DNA of 64,000 bases from Micrasema longulum (GCA_022494885.1 JAGVSM010003434.1:177916-241915), one strand, 5' to 3'. Positions 45,098 through 57,467 are shown, numbered from the stretch's first letter. Numbers and translations are program-made. Notes: generated from the sequence alone by a model not told the origin.

Positions 45098-46094
45098 TTT
45101 TATTTTTATGAATTTCGGTCAAAATAAAAGCAAAGAAAATGATTGAGTAATTTCAGTGTTCTATGGTAAATACTATAAACAAAAGTGTTGCTGTAAATAT
45201 TAATGAATTATTTGTAGGTAAGTACTTGACGGAATGGATAAAATATAATAAAAATATATATATGCCACACAGCATACAACAATAAAAAATGCATTTCAGA
45301 TACCTATTGTTTTTTTTTGTTATTTAATCAACATTTTAAAAACTGTCTTTGTACTGTTCGACTTTTTGTTTTCGAATAGCTGATACAAAAATATTTTTTT
45401 GTCAAAAATGTAACTTTAAATTTTATTTAATGTTTTATCTTCATATCATTAGAACAAATTTCACATGAATACTTCGTCTTTATATATGAATAACCAACGT
45501 ACCTATGTTTTCCTATAATGCAAGAGGTCTTGGGTTCGATTCCTAACATGGTTGACATGAAATATTTATTTTAACAGGTGTTCTTAGACTGGAATATTTC
45601 ACTAACTCTGGACTTGCAACTGAACCGTAAAACTGTTCAGTTGTAAGATCTTACCTTAAGGTTACAAAAATGATTAGGGTATGTTTCGGTTGCTGTATCA
45701 ACGCAGTGTCCCATGCACCGTTAAGTGCGAAAGGGGAATGATGATCATGTACTTAAGTTTAGCCTTAATTTTAAGAGGTGTAATCTGCCGGTAAAAAATT
45801 GACTCTATTTTATTGATTAAAGTTTAGCATCCCTACCTTTGAAAATGATTGTTTTTATCCAATGTTTATACTCCTTATTTATTTAATGGCGTGGTATTGA
45901 AAGAACGGCGCTTTAAAATGACTAAATCATACGATTTCTTTACTTTTTACCAGACTACATCCATAATGAGATTTTAATTAGGTTTCTGTTTTTATTTTAT
46001 TAAGCTTACTATATGAAAAAATACCCTAAAAATAAATCAGCACCTTCCATTTATACAGATTTTATCTATGCAATTTACAACATGTATATATTTA

Positions 46095-46310
46095 TCTGCC
46101 GATGTTTAAACATAGGCAGAATGTTGAACAGTGTGTAAAGTGGCCACTTAAACCAGCCAACTCCCTGTAAATGCCTAGACTTCCATATTCCATTTTCGAA
46201 AATGTTTTCCCTCTCTGCTGCAACAAATTTAGATTTGAATAACTCTCTAGGGAGGAAATCCAGCCTGTCTGCAAACATTTGGACATGCTCAAAACATTGT
46301 AATATATATA
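46095..46310. repeat. Fold-back family C, single arm
   Basis: GTGTGTAAAGTGGCCACTTA, CCTGTAAATGCCTAGACTTC, CTCCCTAGGGAGGAAATCCA and TGCAAACATTTGGACATGC. It lies between THOC2 exon 1 and the putative cyclin D 3' end. Confidence 0.7.
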
Positions 46311-49300
46311 TGTTCATTTTACATGACTTTTTTCTCTTTCCTATTTAATCAATCTGTTATGTATATTTTGTGATGTATTGAGAATGAATTAGATACTCTG
46401 TAATGTTCTAAATGTAAATAAGAATAAATAAATTAAATGAAATAATTAAAATGCAGTTCCACCAAGAAATTTATGTCAGTAGAAAACACAATCCGTTACT
46501 AGTAATATATTCTTCAAGAAGCGAATAGGACATATTATTACACCATTGGCACTGAGGTATAATAAAATAGAGATGGCGCTTTATAGAACAATATTTTAAA
46601 ATTATGTTTTGAAAAATGAGCAGTGTCACATGAACATTGCCACGCAAAATGCGTAGTAGAGTAAAAAAGACCTAACTGTCTATGCCAGTATACTGTGAAT
46701 TCAAAGCTGTATTTCAAGCCTTTTTATACTGCTTCAAGTTTACTGACTACAAGTTAGGTTCTGTAACTTGGGTTGAATGGAACACAAGACGGGTGCCCAG
46801 TGCTGCATCTAGTCTTCCATTTTTCAAGGAGGTTCTCCATCTCTGTTGAAAAACCTGTTGAAATATATAAAACATTTATTTCTTCTGTCTGTGGCGGCGG
46901 AATTCAAGTAAAAAAGTTTTCTTGGTATGAATGTATTTATTTTATTTAAACTAATTTATTTGTACAGTTTTATCAATGAATATGAACACAGGGTAAACTT
47001 GGTACAATATAATATGTACATTTAGTTTACAAATATAAACATAATGTAAAACTTTACAAAATATGGCATTTTTTCTTTCAAATTATAGAAAACAGTATCA
47101 AAGGCACACTATAAATGCAACAATTTTTATAAGGCACAGTCTTAATCTAGAGTAGATCATTGTTTAAAAAAAACTCAGTCACCTCTTTCATAATATTAAT
47201 GTGTGGGAGTTTTATTAATTTACTTTTCACTTTGAATATTTAAAGAGACACGTGTAAACGAAAGAAAATAATTATATAATAATTAAAGCTGCTATTATTT
47301 ATCAATGAGTTTGTGCAAATACATACCTATATTTATATTAGACGTGTAAAGCATAGTTCGAAAAGTATTTTGGCTCATATGGAGCATTCCATCCGTTATA
47401 AAAAATAGAAACAAAAAATCTTCATTTAATCACTTGATACACAACGATAGAACGATAAATCAATAAGTCCAATGAAAATTGATAAAATAAGATAAGTGTT
47501 CATTACAAAATGAAGAAAGTAGTTGAATGGTTAATAGACAGCAAACTCTACATATGAAGTCATTATATTATTTGAATTCTGGTAGACTAGAAAACTATTT
47601 CGAATAACAAAATGTTTATTTTTAATTATTTAGTAGAGCAGCTAGCAAACTACTCATAATCAAGTAAACTGTTTCTTTCGAGAAACACAAATTAAACTAA
47701 TAATTCTTAGATCCCACTTTTTTGGGAGACATTAGGTTAAAAGGATATGAAAGAAGTTCTTTAAATTAGAGCTTTCAATATAAATGGAGGGAAATCTTTA
47801 AAAATAAACATTAATCAATTGTATACAGTTGAAAACAATCAGTATACAAGTGTTATTAGCACGAACACTAAAGAAAAACCCAACACAAAATAATAGTTAA
47901 GATTTTTAACAAGAGATCAAATGTGTTAAGAATAATATCTTAACATTAAATCTAATACACATTTATAAAATTAAGCACAACCAATTTCTATTTAATAGTC
48001 TAAAATAATACAATTATAATACATTTTAGGTATGTATACATACATAGGTTTATGACCTGTCAAACAAAAGGACTACTTATTTTATTTTAATGGAGTTGTT
48101 GAAAAGGAATGTTGAGTATTACGAACACCAAGCCAACTTCATAATTTAAACATTATAATACAAGTTAAATTACTTTCGTGGTTGTGTGATTGATCATTAT
48201 TTATTGACTGTTATCAATAAAAACGCTATGTACTCCTGACATTTATTTGTTATAATACAGTTTTCAAGTGTTTAGAGACAGATCTATGATAGAAACATAA
48301 TTCTATAAGTAATATTTACACGCGGTCATGAATTCAATCACAACTTTGGAGTGAAAGAAATTGAAATGGTAGCGCATTCTCGCATTTACTAAATATATAT
48401 TTATGTATTATTACCAGCTTACTCCAAAGGTGTCATTATGTATCAAACATAATCACTACAATACTTTGTTTATAAGTAATAAATTGATTTAATCTCTCCA
48501 TCGTTTTATATTATAGTTCAATATTTTTTATCATACCAAAGTACAATGTACAGCTTACAATAGTTTACGCTCTGAGATCGTATAAGTTAAGTAATATGCT
48601 TAGTGAAGCTGTGACACACTCAAAAGTCTTACAACTACATGTTTCAAAATAAAAATTAATTTAACTGAAATAAACTAATAAATAGAATACAAATTTAGGC
48701 CTACTTAACATTAGATATTTTCTAAAAATTGAAACTAATTTTATGCCGAATTTAAGGCATTTTTTAATCCTTAGTATTAACCAACAGTTTGTAACAATTC
48801 ACTTTGTAAGTTCACAACCTCACAACTTATTGTCAATTTGTAGCACTGAGAAGTGATGTACATTTACACGAGGTAATAAACAAAGACAAATTATTATAAA
48901 ACATCGTTGGAGCTAACAAAATATATAAAACTCAAATAACAACTGGCAACAGTAATAAATAATCTTAAAAATAGTAGAAGAAATATGATAACTCATGTAA
49001 TTTTCACCTAAGTATACCAAAGAATTTTGCTAATATTTTGGGTATTAAAAGTTTTGTATGAAAATCGGATTACCTAATACTTTTTTGTTTAAATATAAGT
49101 ATTGTTTTAATGGTACACAAAAGAAAATTAACTTTGGTAAGAGCGGATACACGTGGTTTCTTAATGTTACAAGGCAATGGTTACTATTTACAACATAATT
49201 AAATATACATAATGTCAGGATAACACTAAAAAAACAACTAAGAATGTATAAATTACAATACTATCCAGAATGAAATGAGTAAATCTTATACATAAGGGCA

Positions 49301-49659
49301 AAGTTTACATAATCTTAAATGGAACATAGTTAAGAGGCATATTATTAGAAAACATAATTTACTATACTAAAATCCTACATCAAGCTTTGGTTAGTCTTTA
49401 TTAATTACAACCGGTGGGTAAATTCTATGCAGACATCAATTAGGTGTAAATATCAGTTGCTTAAATAACAATTAGGTATGTAAAAACAATATTGTCAAGG
49501 GTAGAAAAAAATCATGTATTTGTACGCATTGATATAATACAAAATTCAGGTGTACTAATTGAGAGCAGCAGTAAACTCTTCAGTACCCCATTATATATTT
49601 TGGAATGCAGCATTCTTGTTATATTTTTTTTATGCAATTTAAAAATATTTTTATCAACT

Positions 49660-50189
49660 TTTTTTGGCACCATAACAGGTCAGGGGGCCCAATTACAGTG
49701 GTGAATGACGAACTTCAGCCCTACGAGAAATTGGATACAAAAGATGATTTTTTGCGTGCGGTAAAAATTAGAGCATTAAATTTTATGGCAAAATTTCTCA
49801 AAAATATACGAAAAAAAAAAAAAAAAAATATTTTAATAAAAACGCACTACTTTGAATGACGTCACTGGTTCATATGAACAATCCAATGTTATGAGAGCTC
49901 TGAAGGATATCCGGTTTGGTCACCGCAAACGAACCAATCGGAAGAACTGTCAGAGAACAACCTCTGACGTCACACGCGGAGTTATTTCAGAAATACAAAA
50001 CTAAAAAAAATCATAGCGCTGATAATACGATATATAAAAATAAAATATTTTTTTTTGGATCAGTAAATACTCTATTAACAAATAAAAAAAGAAAAAAAAA
50101 AACACTGAATTTCCTCATTACAGCACAGAACGAGCCTGGAACAATCAGTGTGCTAATCAAGTGTCTTAATCACTACATCACGGAGGCCG
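49660..50189 (-). repeat. tRNA-derived SINE, family A, copy 5, split by a MITE and internally deleted
   Basis: The SINE tail lies at 49,662-49,706 (GGCACCATAACAGGTCAGGG) and the tRNA head at 50,117-50,189 (GCGGCCTCCGTGATGTAGTG on the minus strand). MITE B copy 1 sits between. The head half has also lost about 60 bases including most of the B box, so this copy is dead. Confidence 0.85.
49707..50116. mobile_element. MITE family B, copy 1, nested in a SINE (410 bp)
   Basis: GACGAACTTCAGCCCTACGA...CACTGAATTTCCTC. The SINE target reads GTGA-AT-TACAG, and AT is present on both sides of the insert, so the duplication is AT (2 bp) or the junction is precise. Confidence 0.85.
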
Positions 50190-50542
50190 CACATATATAC
50201 ATGTGCATAAGACACACTCGGATATAAAGGATTTAACACATTTTAGTTAAAAAAAAAAAAAAAAAACAGACAGATCCAAATAGTGCATAATATATGAAAA
50301 ATTTACTTCAGGGTTACTGCAATGGAGCATTTATCAAGATAATTAAGATATTTTAAGTTCTTTGAGCTCTCGAAGGATTTTATCAAGATAAACTCTATAT
50401 TCCCTTTCTAGAAAAGGAATGACCAGCTAAGCTTCTATTTTGGAGGCTTGTCAACGGATGGAAGAGGAAGGATTTGGAAGGAAGTTATGAAAAATCCACA
50501 ATATGCAGACCAATTGAGAAAAATCACTCTTCAATTGTTTTT

Positions 50543-50621
50543 CTTGTAACTGGCAGGAAACAAACATGCGACGCCAGTTTCACAGTTGGCCGTCTGACCA
50601 ACTGCGCCACGGTGCCTGTCA
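50543..50621 (-). repeat. tRNA-like SINE head, third family
   Basis: The minus strand reads GGCACCGTGGCGCAGTTGGT then CAGACGGCCAACTGTGAAAC and TGTTTCCTGCCAGTTACA. TGGCGCAGTTGG is a good A box; the B box is poor. It is followed by low-complexity DNA and is not a functional tRNA. Confidence 0.5.
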
Positions 50622-50631
50622 CTTAATTAAC

Positions 50632-50825
50632 ATATTGCAAAGGAAATGGAAAACATTCAAGAGAAGGAAATATTGTGTAACATACTGTGTAAATTCCACC
50701 ATTTCCCCTATGTTTGAACATCCATATTTCTTCAATTCTTCGAACCTGTTGTGTATCTTAATAACTCCCTAGGGGGTGAAATCCAGTCTGTCTACAAATT
50801 TTTGGACAAACTAAAAATATTGCTG
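50632..50825. repeat. Fold-back family C, degraded arm
   Basis: GTGTAACATACTGTGTAAAT, CATCCATATTTCTTCAATTC and CTCCCTAGGGGGTGAAATCC. Diverged from the 39.1-kb copy. Confidence 0.55.
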
Positions 50826-50938
50826 GTGTCACTTGATTGTTACTTAAGCATCGTAAAACAAACTAAAATTCAATAGACACGAAAGAGTCTGCATCATTTT
50901 GTGTTCGTGAGATCATAATAAAGTTCGGTAGTGGTGTG

Positions 50939-51245
50939 TTAGAAGAGGACGTCCTGTACGTCGGTCGGGGTGCCGGGGGGATCCACCGCTTCCCGGTAAG
51001 CGCTCTTGGGGGGCGCGGTTTCCCTAGCCACGAGGCGCTCCACGTGCTGCACGGCGCGCTCCGCCAGCGCGGGCTCCGCTCCGCTGAGGGCGCACACGGC
51101 GCCTAGCCCGTCCTGGGTGGGGCTGCAGGAAGCGCCGGGGACCGCGGCGGGCGCGCGGGCAGCGCCCCAGCGCCGAGTCCCCGCGCCGCGGCCACGAGGC
51201 AGGCCGTGGCGGTGAGAGAGGGCGGGACGTACATGAAGTCGGCAT
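50939..51245 (-). CDS. CycD: G1/S-specific cyclin D, last coding exon, with a frame break
   Basis: The acceptor TTTACTTTCCTC...TACAG is followed by (D)ADFMYVPPSLTATACLVAAA, the start of the C-terminal cyclin fold in D-type cyclins (DVKFISNPPSM..GSVVAA in vertebrates). The exon ends with a second segment, GAEPALAERAVQHVERLVAR, then GTPTDVQDVLF and a stop. TPTDV is the conserved cyclin D tail around the Thr phosphorylated for export and degradation. Known: cyclin D activates CDK4/6 to drive the G1/S transition. The two segments are in different frames. The first runs into TAG at 51,105-51,103, and the second is open upstream to 51,286. Restoring one frame needs one extra base (or loss of two) between about 51,105 and 51,185, a very GC-rich stretch. 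A sequencing or assembly error is most likely; a damaged copy is possible. The phase-1 entry matches the position where vertebrate D cyclins have their last intron (from memory). The cyclin box exons must lie upstream of 64 kb. Confidence 0.85.
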
Positions 51246-51575
51246 CTGTAACGAGGAAAGTAAACTGTAAGGAATTTGATAATCAATTGCTATTATTATG
51301 GATTATTTATATGGCTCTATTTTTGTCAAATCACCTCAATGGGCATCAAGCTGTATAGAAGAGAGAAAATCACTGTTATTATTTTAAATTATAGCTTTTT
51401 CACATTTCAATTTTAATCAAGTTTACTAACCAAATTTTTTGCGTAGATACTTAATATATCTGTAAATTTTGTGTGGTTTTGATAACATTATTTTAAGCGA
51501 GAGATTCTTCTTTACTACATTTAGACTGCTCCGAACAGCAAAAAAAAATTCTGAGGCCCAAAGGGTCGATAAAAT

Positions 51576-52000
51576 GAGGAACTTCAGCCCTACGAGAAAT
51601 TGGATACAAAAAATGTCTTCTTGCGAGCGGTAAAAATTAGAGCATTAAATTGTACGGAAAAGTTTCTTGGAAATGGACGAAAAAATTTAAAAAAATATTT
51701 TAATAAAAACGAACTGCTTAGAACAACGTCACTAGTTCATATGAATCAACCAATGATAAGAGAGTGAGCTGTAAAAGATACTTGGTTTACTTACCGTAAA
51801 CGGACCAATCGGTAAAACTGACAGAGAATAAGTGGAAGAGAACCTTTGATGTCATATGCGGAGTAATTTCAGAAATACAAAACTTTAAAAAATCATAGCG
51901 CTGATAATACAATATATAAAAATTAAAAACAAAAATTTTTGGCTTAATTTCATAGTCTATTAAGAAATAAAAAAAAATTAAAAACCACTGAACTTCCTCA
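51576..52000. mobile_element. MITE family B, copy 2, complete (425 bp)
   Basis: GAGGAACTTCAGCCCTACGA...CCACTGAACTTCCTC flanked by AT. It is collinear with 49,707-50,116 throughout (GAAATTGGATACAAAA, GTTCATATGAA, ATCATAGCGCTGATAATAC). Confidence 0.88.
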
Positions 52001-52002
52001 TT

Positions 52003-52290
52003 AGATAGTGACCGAGTTTCGGTTTCGGTTGCGGAAAATAAAACGAGTTTCGGCCATATTTTCGGTTTCGGCAAAAAATTGGCCGAAACTTTGGCTCAGC
52101 CGGAACCTGCGGTCGGGATGTGTCGGATTACGTTCGGCTGTACTCGGGTGCATCTTTTTTTGTATTTATATTTTTGTAATTCCATTATAGTTAAGAAGTT
52201 AAAGTACCTATAGCGTACATCGAAGAAGTGTTAGATATTAGTTATGTATTACATGACAATGAACTAAAAAGCGCTAAAAATATTTTTTAA
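52003..52290. repeat. hAT-like repeat fragment
   Basis: TAGTGACCGAGTTTCGGTTT start, GGCCGAAAC blocks, then CGGGATGTGTCGGATTACGT and TTCGGCTGTACTCGG, shared with 23.67 and 63.3 kb. A second fragment (TTTCGGGCGGTCAC) lies at 52.87-52.97 kb. Confidence 0.55.
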
Positions 52291-52409
52291 ATGCTCAATA
52301 AATTGATGCTTTTTATTTAATTGTGTATTTAACACTTATTTTTACGAGCTCGTAAGGTTTAACAGTAAAAACGCCCAATTTCGGGCGTTTTGAAGTGAAT
52401 ATAAATTGA

Positions 52410-52850
52410 ACAATGTTTTGAGTATGTCCAAATGCTTGCAGACTGGCCGGATTGAGTTGTTCATATTTAAAATTAAAATATGAACAACTCCCTAGGGAGA
52501 AAATCCAGCCAGTCTGCAAGCATTTGGACATGCTCAAAACATTGTTGAATTAACTACCTGGTAAAAGAAGAAGTATGAAAAATTGGAAAATTGTTGTCAG
52601 GCGTTACCTGAATTGGTTCAGCCGGATGAATCTCCCCCACATGATAAAGGTTTCAGCTCTTTTATTTCACAAAAGTCAACAGATGGAAAAGTTAAGGAAA
52701 TGTGGATGTTAAAACATAGGCAGAATGGTGAATGTTACACAATGTGTAAAGTGGCCATTTAAACCAGCCAATGACAGGCCATAAGCCCTGTAAATGTCTA
52801 GACTCCCATATTTCCGCCTCAAAAATGTTTTCCCTCTCTGTTGTAACACA
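52410..52850. repeat. Fold-back family C, copy with a terminal hairpin
   Basis: 52,410-52,545 is a long hairpin: CAATGTTTTGAGTATGTCCA faces TGGACATGCTCAAAACATTG around an AATATGAACAACTC core. It continues with the GGTTCAGCCGGATGAATCTC spacer and the CCAGCCAATGACAGGCCATA arm. Confidence 0.75.
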
Positions 52851-53669
52851 TTTAAAAATGAATAGATTTAAATAAGTTTCGGTTCTGGTATGGTTTCGAA
52901 AACTAGAAAAGCCGAAATTTGGTTTCGCTTTCGGCTGAAAATATTGTTTCGGGCGGTCACAGAACCTTTTCAATCGAAGCCCGAAGGGTCGATTTTTACC
53001 AGGTTCGAAGGGCCGAATTTCCTAGCATGTAACGGTTGCCTGTTACCTGTTAGGGATACATATTTATTCAAAATTTCGTTTCCGGAAATTAACTAATAGA
53101 TTGTAGTTGCATTCCGAACAAATATAAAAATATATAAAAAAAACTGTAATTTTGGCAACGCATTGAAAGGTGATTGTCTAGTCAAAAGTATTTCAACGCA
53201 TTTGATTCAGAGTGACCTCTAGTGCACCTTTAGTCTCGGGAGGTGCATCAGAACTCGGAACCATTAGCGTGGTCCATCAGGTGCTCGGAGAGGTAGGTAC
53301 CGCATTACAGATGTTGCAGACGACCGAGACAGGTGGCTGGCGATGTGCACCTTGCGCGAGCTACCTTGGCCGCGTAATATTAACTTTATAGGTTGGATAT
53401 AAAAAATACTCGGTAGGTCCTGCACCCGCGGCGAGGCGCCCGTCTCTATTCCAAGTGGAGATTGGAGATTCGCGTCCGACCGAAATATTGTCGGTTTTTT
53501 AACACAGATAAAATCTCTCGGTGAACGAATTGTCAAATCGTCCACACGCTGGCCCAGTTTTTACTGTTTTTATTTTAATACACTACGAACTGCTGGAGGG
53601 AGTAAGCATTTTTGGACATTTTCGTCTATTTTTCTCTGGCTTTGGACAAGTTTTATTTGAAAATATTGT

Positions 53670-53850
53670 TTTTTTTTTCAATTAAGTTGTGACGGAGGCA
53701 TTGAGGAAAACCAGGGTAGAAAAATCGTAATCGTATATTTATTTATTGCACGCTCTTTTCTGCCCTAGATTTTGACTAAAATCAGACAGAGTCCCCCAGG
53801 ACTATAACAGCTGCGGGTGGAGGTTGGTTTTCTCTCTCAATGGCTTTGGA
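53670..53850 (+). repeat. Dispersed repeat, partner of 9.50-9.70 kb
   Basis: TTAAGTTGTGACGGAGGCAT, CCAGGGTAGAAAAATCG and GACTATAACAGCTGCGGGTG appear inverted at 9.5-9.7 kb. Confidence 0.6.
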
Positions 53851-54892
53851 CAAGATACCGGCCTGAATATGAGCAGCAACGAAATATTTTTTCAATTTAT
53901 CGAGGAGAAAACTGTTGGTGAAAATACGCATAAAATATTTTTAAAATAACTAAAACCCTTTGTTTCAATGTGCACAGTTATGAGGGCTATATAAATTATG
54001 TAATAAGTAAACAACTACAACATTTTAATGTATTTATGTTTTTCCTCGATCCCACATTCCTGGAAATTTAATTGTGGATAAAGAAAATATTTTTTACAAA
54101 TAAATATGTGTCACAAGCTGTATTTGCTCACCCATTAAATAATTGGCGTAAAATTTTGGTTTATTTGTAAATATCGTATTTTTTGGTTGAAAGAGCTTTT
54201 TTTTTATAAATAAAAAAAATAGTTATTTATAACAACCGTAATTCGAAAATACGTTTATTAATTTTGTGATAAAAAAGTTTGGCCGATTTTTAACCTGTCT
54301 GTTTTTTGGTTCACTAGAAGATATTTCTTGTGCGCTTTTGACGTACGCCTCAGAGATTAAACACATTCGCACATTGGCCCGTGTCGAGACTGTCAAGAGA
54401 CACAGAACGACTCACAAACATGTGGGCAGTGCAGCGATTTCGTTAACTGGTGAACGTATTGGCCAACGTGTGGAGCTACCTTAAAACGAACCGATTAATT
54501 TAGATCATAACAGAAAATCAATAAATAAAAAATTAGAAATTAAAAAATGACAAAATATCATATTATTTATTGAACCGGCATTAGCTTTTTGAAATAACAC
54601 GATTAAATGGAATAAATTAAACACTTTGTTTTATATTATAATAATGGTAGAGTTGATAAATCTTAGCTGTTTTTTTTTTAATACTGGCGTAGTAACTAAA
54701 AACATCACTAAACCTTTACATATTCAACTAGCGTATTATAGAAAAATAATTTAGAAAAAATACAAAATAATGATAATTCATTTTATATGAATTAATAATA
54801 TTTTATTTAAAAATCTCTCACCATTACTTACAATATCCCGTTATATAAACCTCCCCCGTCTTTATTAGTCCACCCCCATCCCTGTCAGTACC

Positions 54893-55139
54893 ATAGAGTA
54901 ATACCACGCCACTGGCTAATAGAGTTGCCCATACGGACGGACAAAAACCATTCTATGGTTATCAACCACGAAGTTAGCTACAGTTTACAGGAATACGACG
55001 GGCCGTAGGTACTCAGGTCGAGAATTGCAAGCGCAAATCGATACCGTCCGTTACACGTTTGTTGTTAAACTAAAAATTTGCAACGCGTTTGTTCTATGCA
55101 ATGGAGCTAAAGGGCTTCTCTCGTGAATTATTACTCTGA
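54893..55139. mobile_element. hAT-like MITE, sister of 19,019-19,247
   Basis: AGAGTAATACCACGCCACTG...GAATTATTACTCT ends, with GGGCCGTAGGTACT and CCGTTACACGTTTGTTGTTA inside. About 245 bp. An 8-bp duplication is not clear here. Confidence 0.75.
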
Positions 55140-55179
55140 GACCATTTATGTTTACACTACTTTTTCTTTTCAAAATCCG

Positions 55180-55345
55180 CTCCTAAGTGGAGCATGTCGG
55201 CATCACCAATTGCCTCCAGGAGGTCCTATCGCCGGCCAGCACTCTCGCTTCCTCCCACGCCAATCCAGCGGCCCTTAGTTCCGCCGAATAAAGTCGAAAG
55301 ATCGTCATCGACGGCCTTCCAGGACTGCGTGAGCCCGCAGGTTTA
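55180..55345 (-). pseudogene. LINE ORF2 C-terminal scrap
   Basis: The minus strand reads PGRPSMTIFRLYSAELRAAG then LAWEEARVLAGDRTSWRQLV. The order GRP...AAG..W..A..DR..WR.L is the usual end of an insect LINE ORF2. It is more GC-rich than its surroundings. Confidence 0.55.
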
Positions 55346-55436
55346 AAAAATAGGCAACTCGGGTTTGTGCTTTTAGAAACGTCATATTTTTATTCAATCT
55401 ACGCCGCACATTTTCGCTATATACATATTTTCCGGT

Positions 55437-55502
55437 TTAACCGAATTTTCGTTTAATCGAAGCCTTGTCGGACCCGTCAATTCGGTTTAACGGGACTGTA
55501 GT
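55437..55502. repeat. Tigger/pogo terminus scrap
   Basis: TTTAACCGAATTTTCGTTTA and GTCAATTCGGTTTAACGGGA then CTGTA. The ending GGGACTG-TA has the form of a pogo/Tigger terminal repeat. The other end was not found. Confidence 0.45.
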
Positions 55503-56611
55503 GTAGTTTATAATAACATCCGTAGATGGAAAGATCTGCGCTTTCCGAAACTAGCAGTGCTTCAAAATAAACAAAGTGTTCGATTTAATACATTTTGACA
55601 AAATATTACATACTGAATATTTTCAAGATCTGCATAGAAACCATAATGTCGCATTTCGATACCGGTAAGTTTAATTGCAAGAGTTAGGACACTATGAACG
55701 GCGTTCTTTGCGTCCTACCACTACACAAAGGATACAAGAACTGGTATTTAAAATAACATCTGCCCGTGTTACTTTTACGTTTACCTGTACCAATATTCGC
55801 ATTTTTTGCACTCGCGAGACCAGGCACCCAGTTAAGTAGTACCTTTGTACCTGCGTACCACGTGGTCGAGTCGGGTACCAAGTTTGGCACCAGCTACTAT
55901 ACTATATTGCAAGACATTGTAATTATATCAAATGTACCTTTAAATTATGCGAAAAGGACAAAGGACTATTTTGTTACTACTTTTATTGGGTGAATAGCCA
56001 TAACAATAAACAGAATGGTCATCTCCGTGATATGTGATAGGTATAGAGTTACGGCGAGAGGTGGGTCCCTTTCACCATACAGGTTTTAAAACATCTGTTC
56101 GCGCAGAAAAATGGTCCGAAATCCGGACACGCTGCAATCCAGATTTTGGTAATTTGAAAATAATTTGAGGCATGTGCGGGACCAGAGAAACTCGCTTACG
56201 GAATAAAATTTAACTGTTTCCCTTTGTAATTTGATTATATTTTGGATTATTTATATTTTTTATACTAGTTACCTTTTCACACTTTTTTTATCAGTGATTC
56301 GATAATTTTGTCCAAAATTTTGAATGGCTAATTGGACGTTCTTGATTTAAAGATTTTATAACTTTTAATGTTCCTAAAACTCGTACGCAACAGCACTATT
56401 TTATTTGCAAATCTAGTACCTACTAATTATTATACTTACTAATTATAACTTAGCAATCAATATACCTAGCTCTATTTATATTTCTCGCTGTTCAACATCA
56501 AAATTCAAAGAAATGCTTTATTAAAGGTAGAATAGTTATTTGGTCGTTTAGTCATTTTGTGTAGGTACATGTCCCATTCTTTTTTTTGTTTTAAAGTATA
56601 CACATTTTTAT

Positions 56612-56798
56612 TTTTTTTTAAAAGGAAATATTTGCGTTCTTATAATTTACACAAATATTTAATTTTGAGGGCCATTTTCAACGAGTTGTAAATAACTCAC
56701 TATTAGAAAATGGGAATCGAGTTGGGGTAGATTGGGATTCGAACCACGGACCTTCGATCCGTGAGTCCGAGACACTAGCCACAGGACCACAACCCAAT
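56612..56798 (-). repeat. tRNA-derived SINE, family B, copy 1
   Basis: The minus strand reads TTGGGTTGTGGTCCTGTGGC (A box), GGTCCGTGGTTCGAATCCCA (B box), then GTGAGTTATTTACAACTCGT and a tail ending AAATATTTCC(T)n. Copies at 57.47 and 59.18 kb and a tail-only piece at 57.94 kb. Confidence 0.88.
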
Positions 56799-57467
56799 TC
56801 TGAATTTTAATTTGTATTTTTGTATTATTTTATTTTATATTTCATATCGCTCTTCAGTTTAAAAATATATAAACCTAATTGTGTATTAGTTTTAAAAATG
56901 TAAAAGCCCGCAGCTGGCGTTTAAAATATTGTATAAAATAAACAAATATTTAAATACAGTAGCATATATAATTGTTTCTACATCGAACGCATTTGAACTA
57001 AGGACATTCAATAGCAGTTAGTAATAATTTCGAATTTGAAAAGAAATAGAGCGACATCGTCATACGTCACAAAAATCAAATATTTTGTTAACGACAGCTG
57101 TTTATTTTTCAGCGGTAGAAACATCTGATACTAAAGACGGCCACAGACTGTAGTGCTCTATATTATGTATTGCCGTTAAGCAAACATTATGTAGCAGACC
57201 CGTTCTAGATAAAGGAGAGAGACCGAGAGAACGAAGAAATATCTAAATCGTAAATTTCGACGAGTAAATAAAATAAAAATAATATCAGTGATTTTTTAAA
57301 TCTTTTTATTTGTTAAAAAACGATTATTGAAGGCGTGACATTACGTACAATTAAATAAAAATAACACAACATTTATGTGATTGAAAATGCTTGTATTTCT
57401 TTTGAAAAGCAAAATTTTTAGATAGTAGTACCGCGGCAACTCTTTTGTTTTTTTTAATTTTTTTATT

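Larger units (their letters stand above)
46930..50938 (-). other. Probable 3' UTR and downstream flank of cyclin D
   Basis: No coding potential. From about 46.93 to 49.6 kb it is AT-rich and unusually free of the repeats that fill the rest of the window. Several AATAAA motifs on the minus strand cluster at 46,935-46,950 (within AAATAAAATAAATAC). A SINE with a nested MITE interrupts it at 49.66-50.19 kb, and a tRNA-like repeat lies at 50.54 kb. The 3' UTR assignment is an inference from position and low repeat content. Confidence 0.4.

Noticed and set aside
50939..51286. Single 115-codon minus-strand frame as the cyclin D exon
   Set aside because: Only its second half is cyclin D; the first half is out of frame with the conserved PPSL segment, so the frame as a whole is not the protein.
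53264..53545. Minus-strand open frame of 93 codons (MDDLTIRSPRDFICVKKPTI...)
   Set aside because: No recognisable domain, no splice context, surrounded by repeats; it may be a LINE or LTR scrap, but I cannot support it.
54266..54484. Plus-strand open frame of 72 codons
   Set aside because: Composition unremarkable, no homology I recognise, likely chance.
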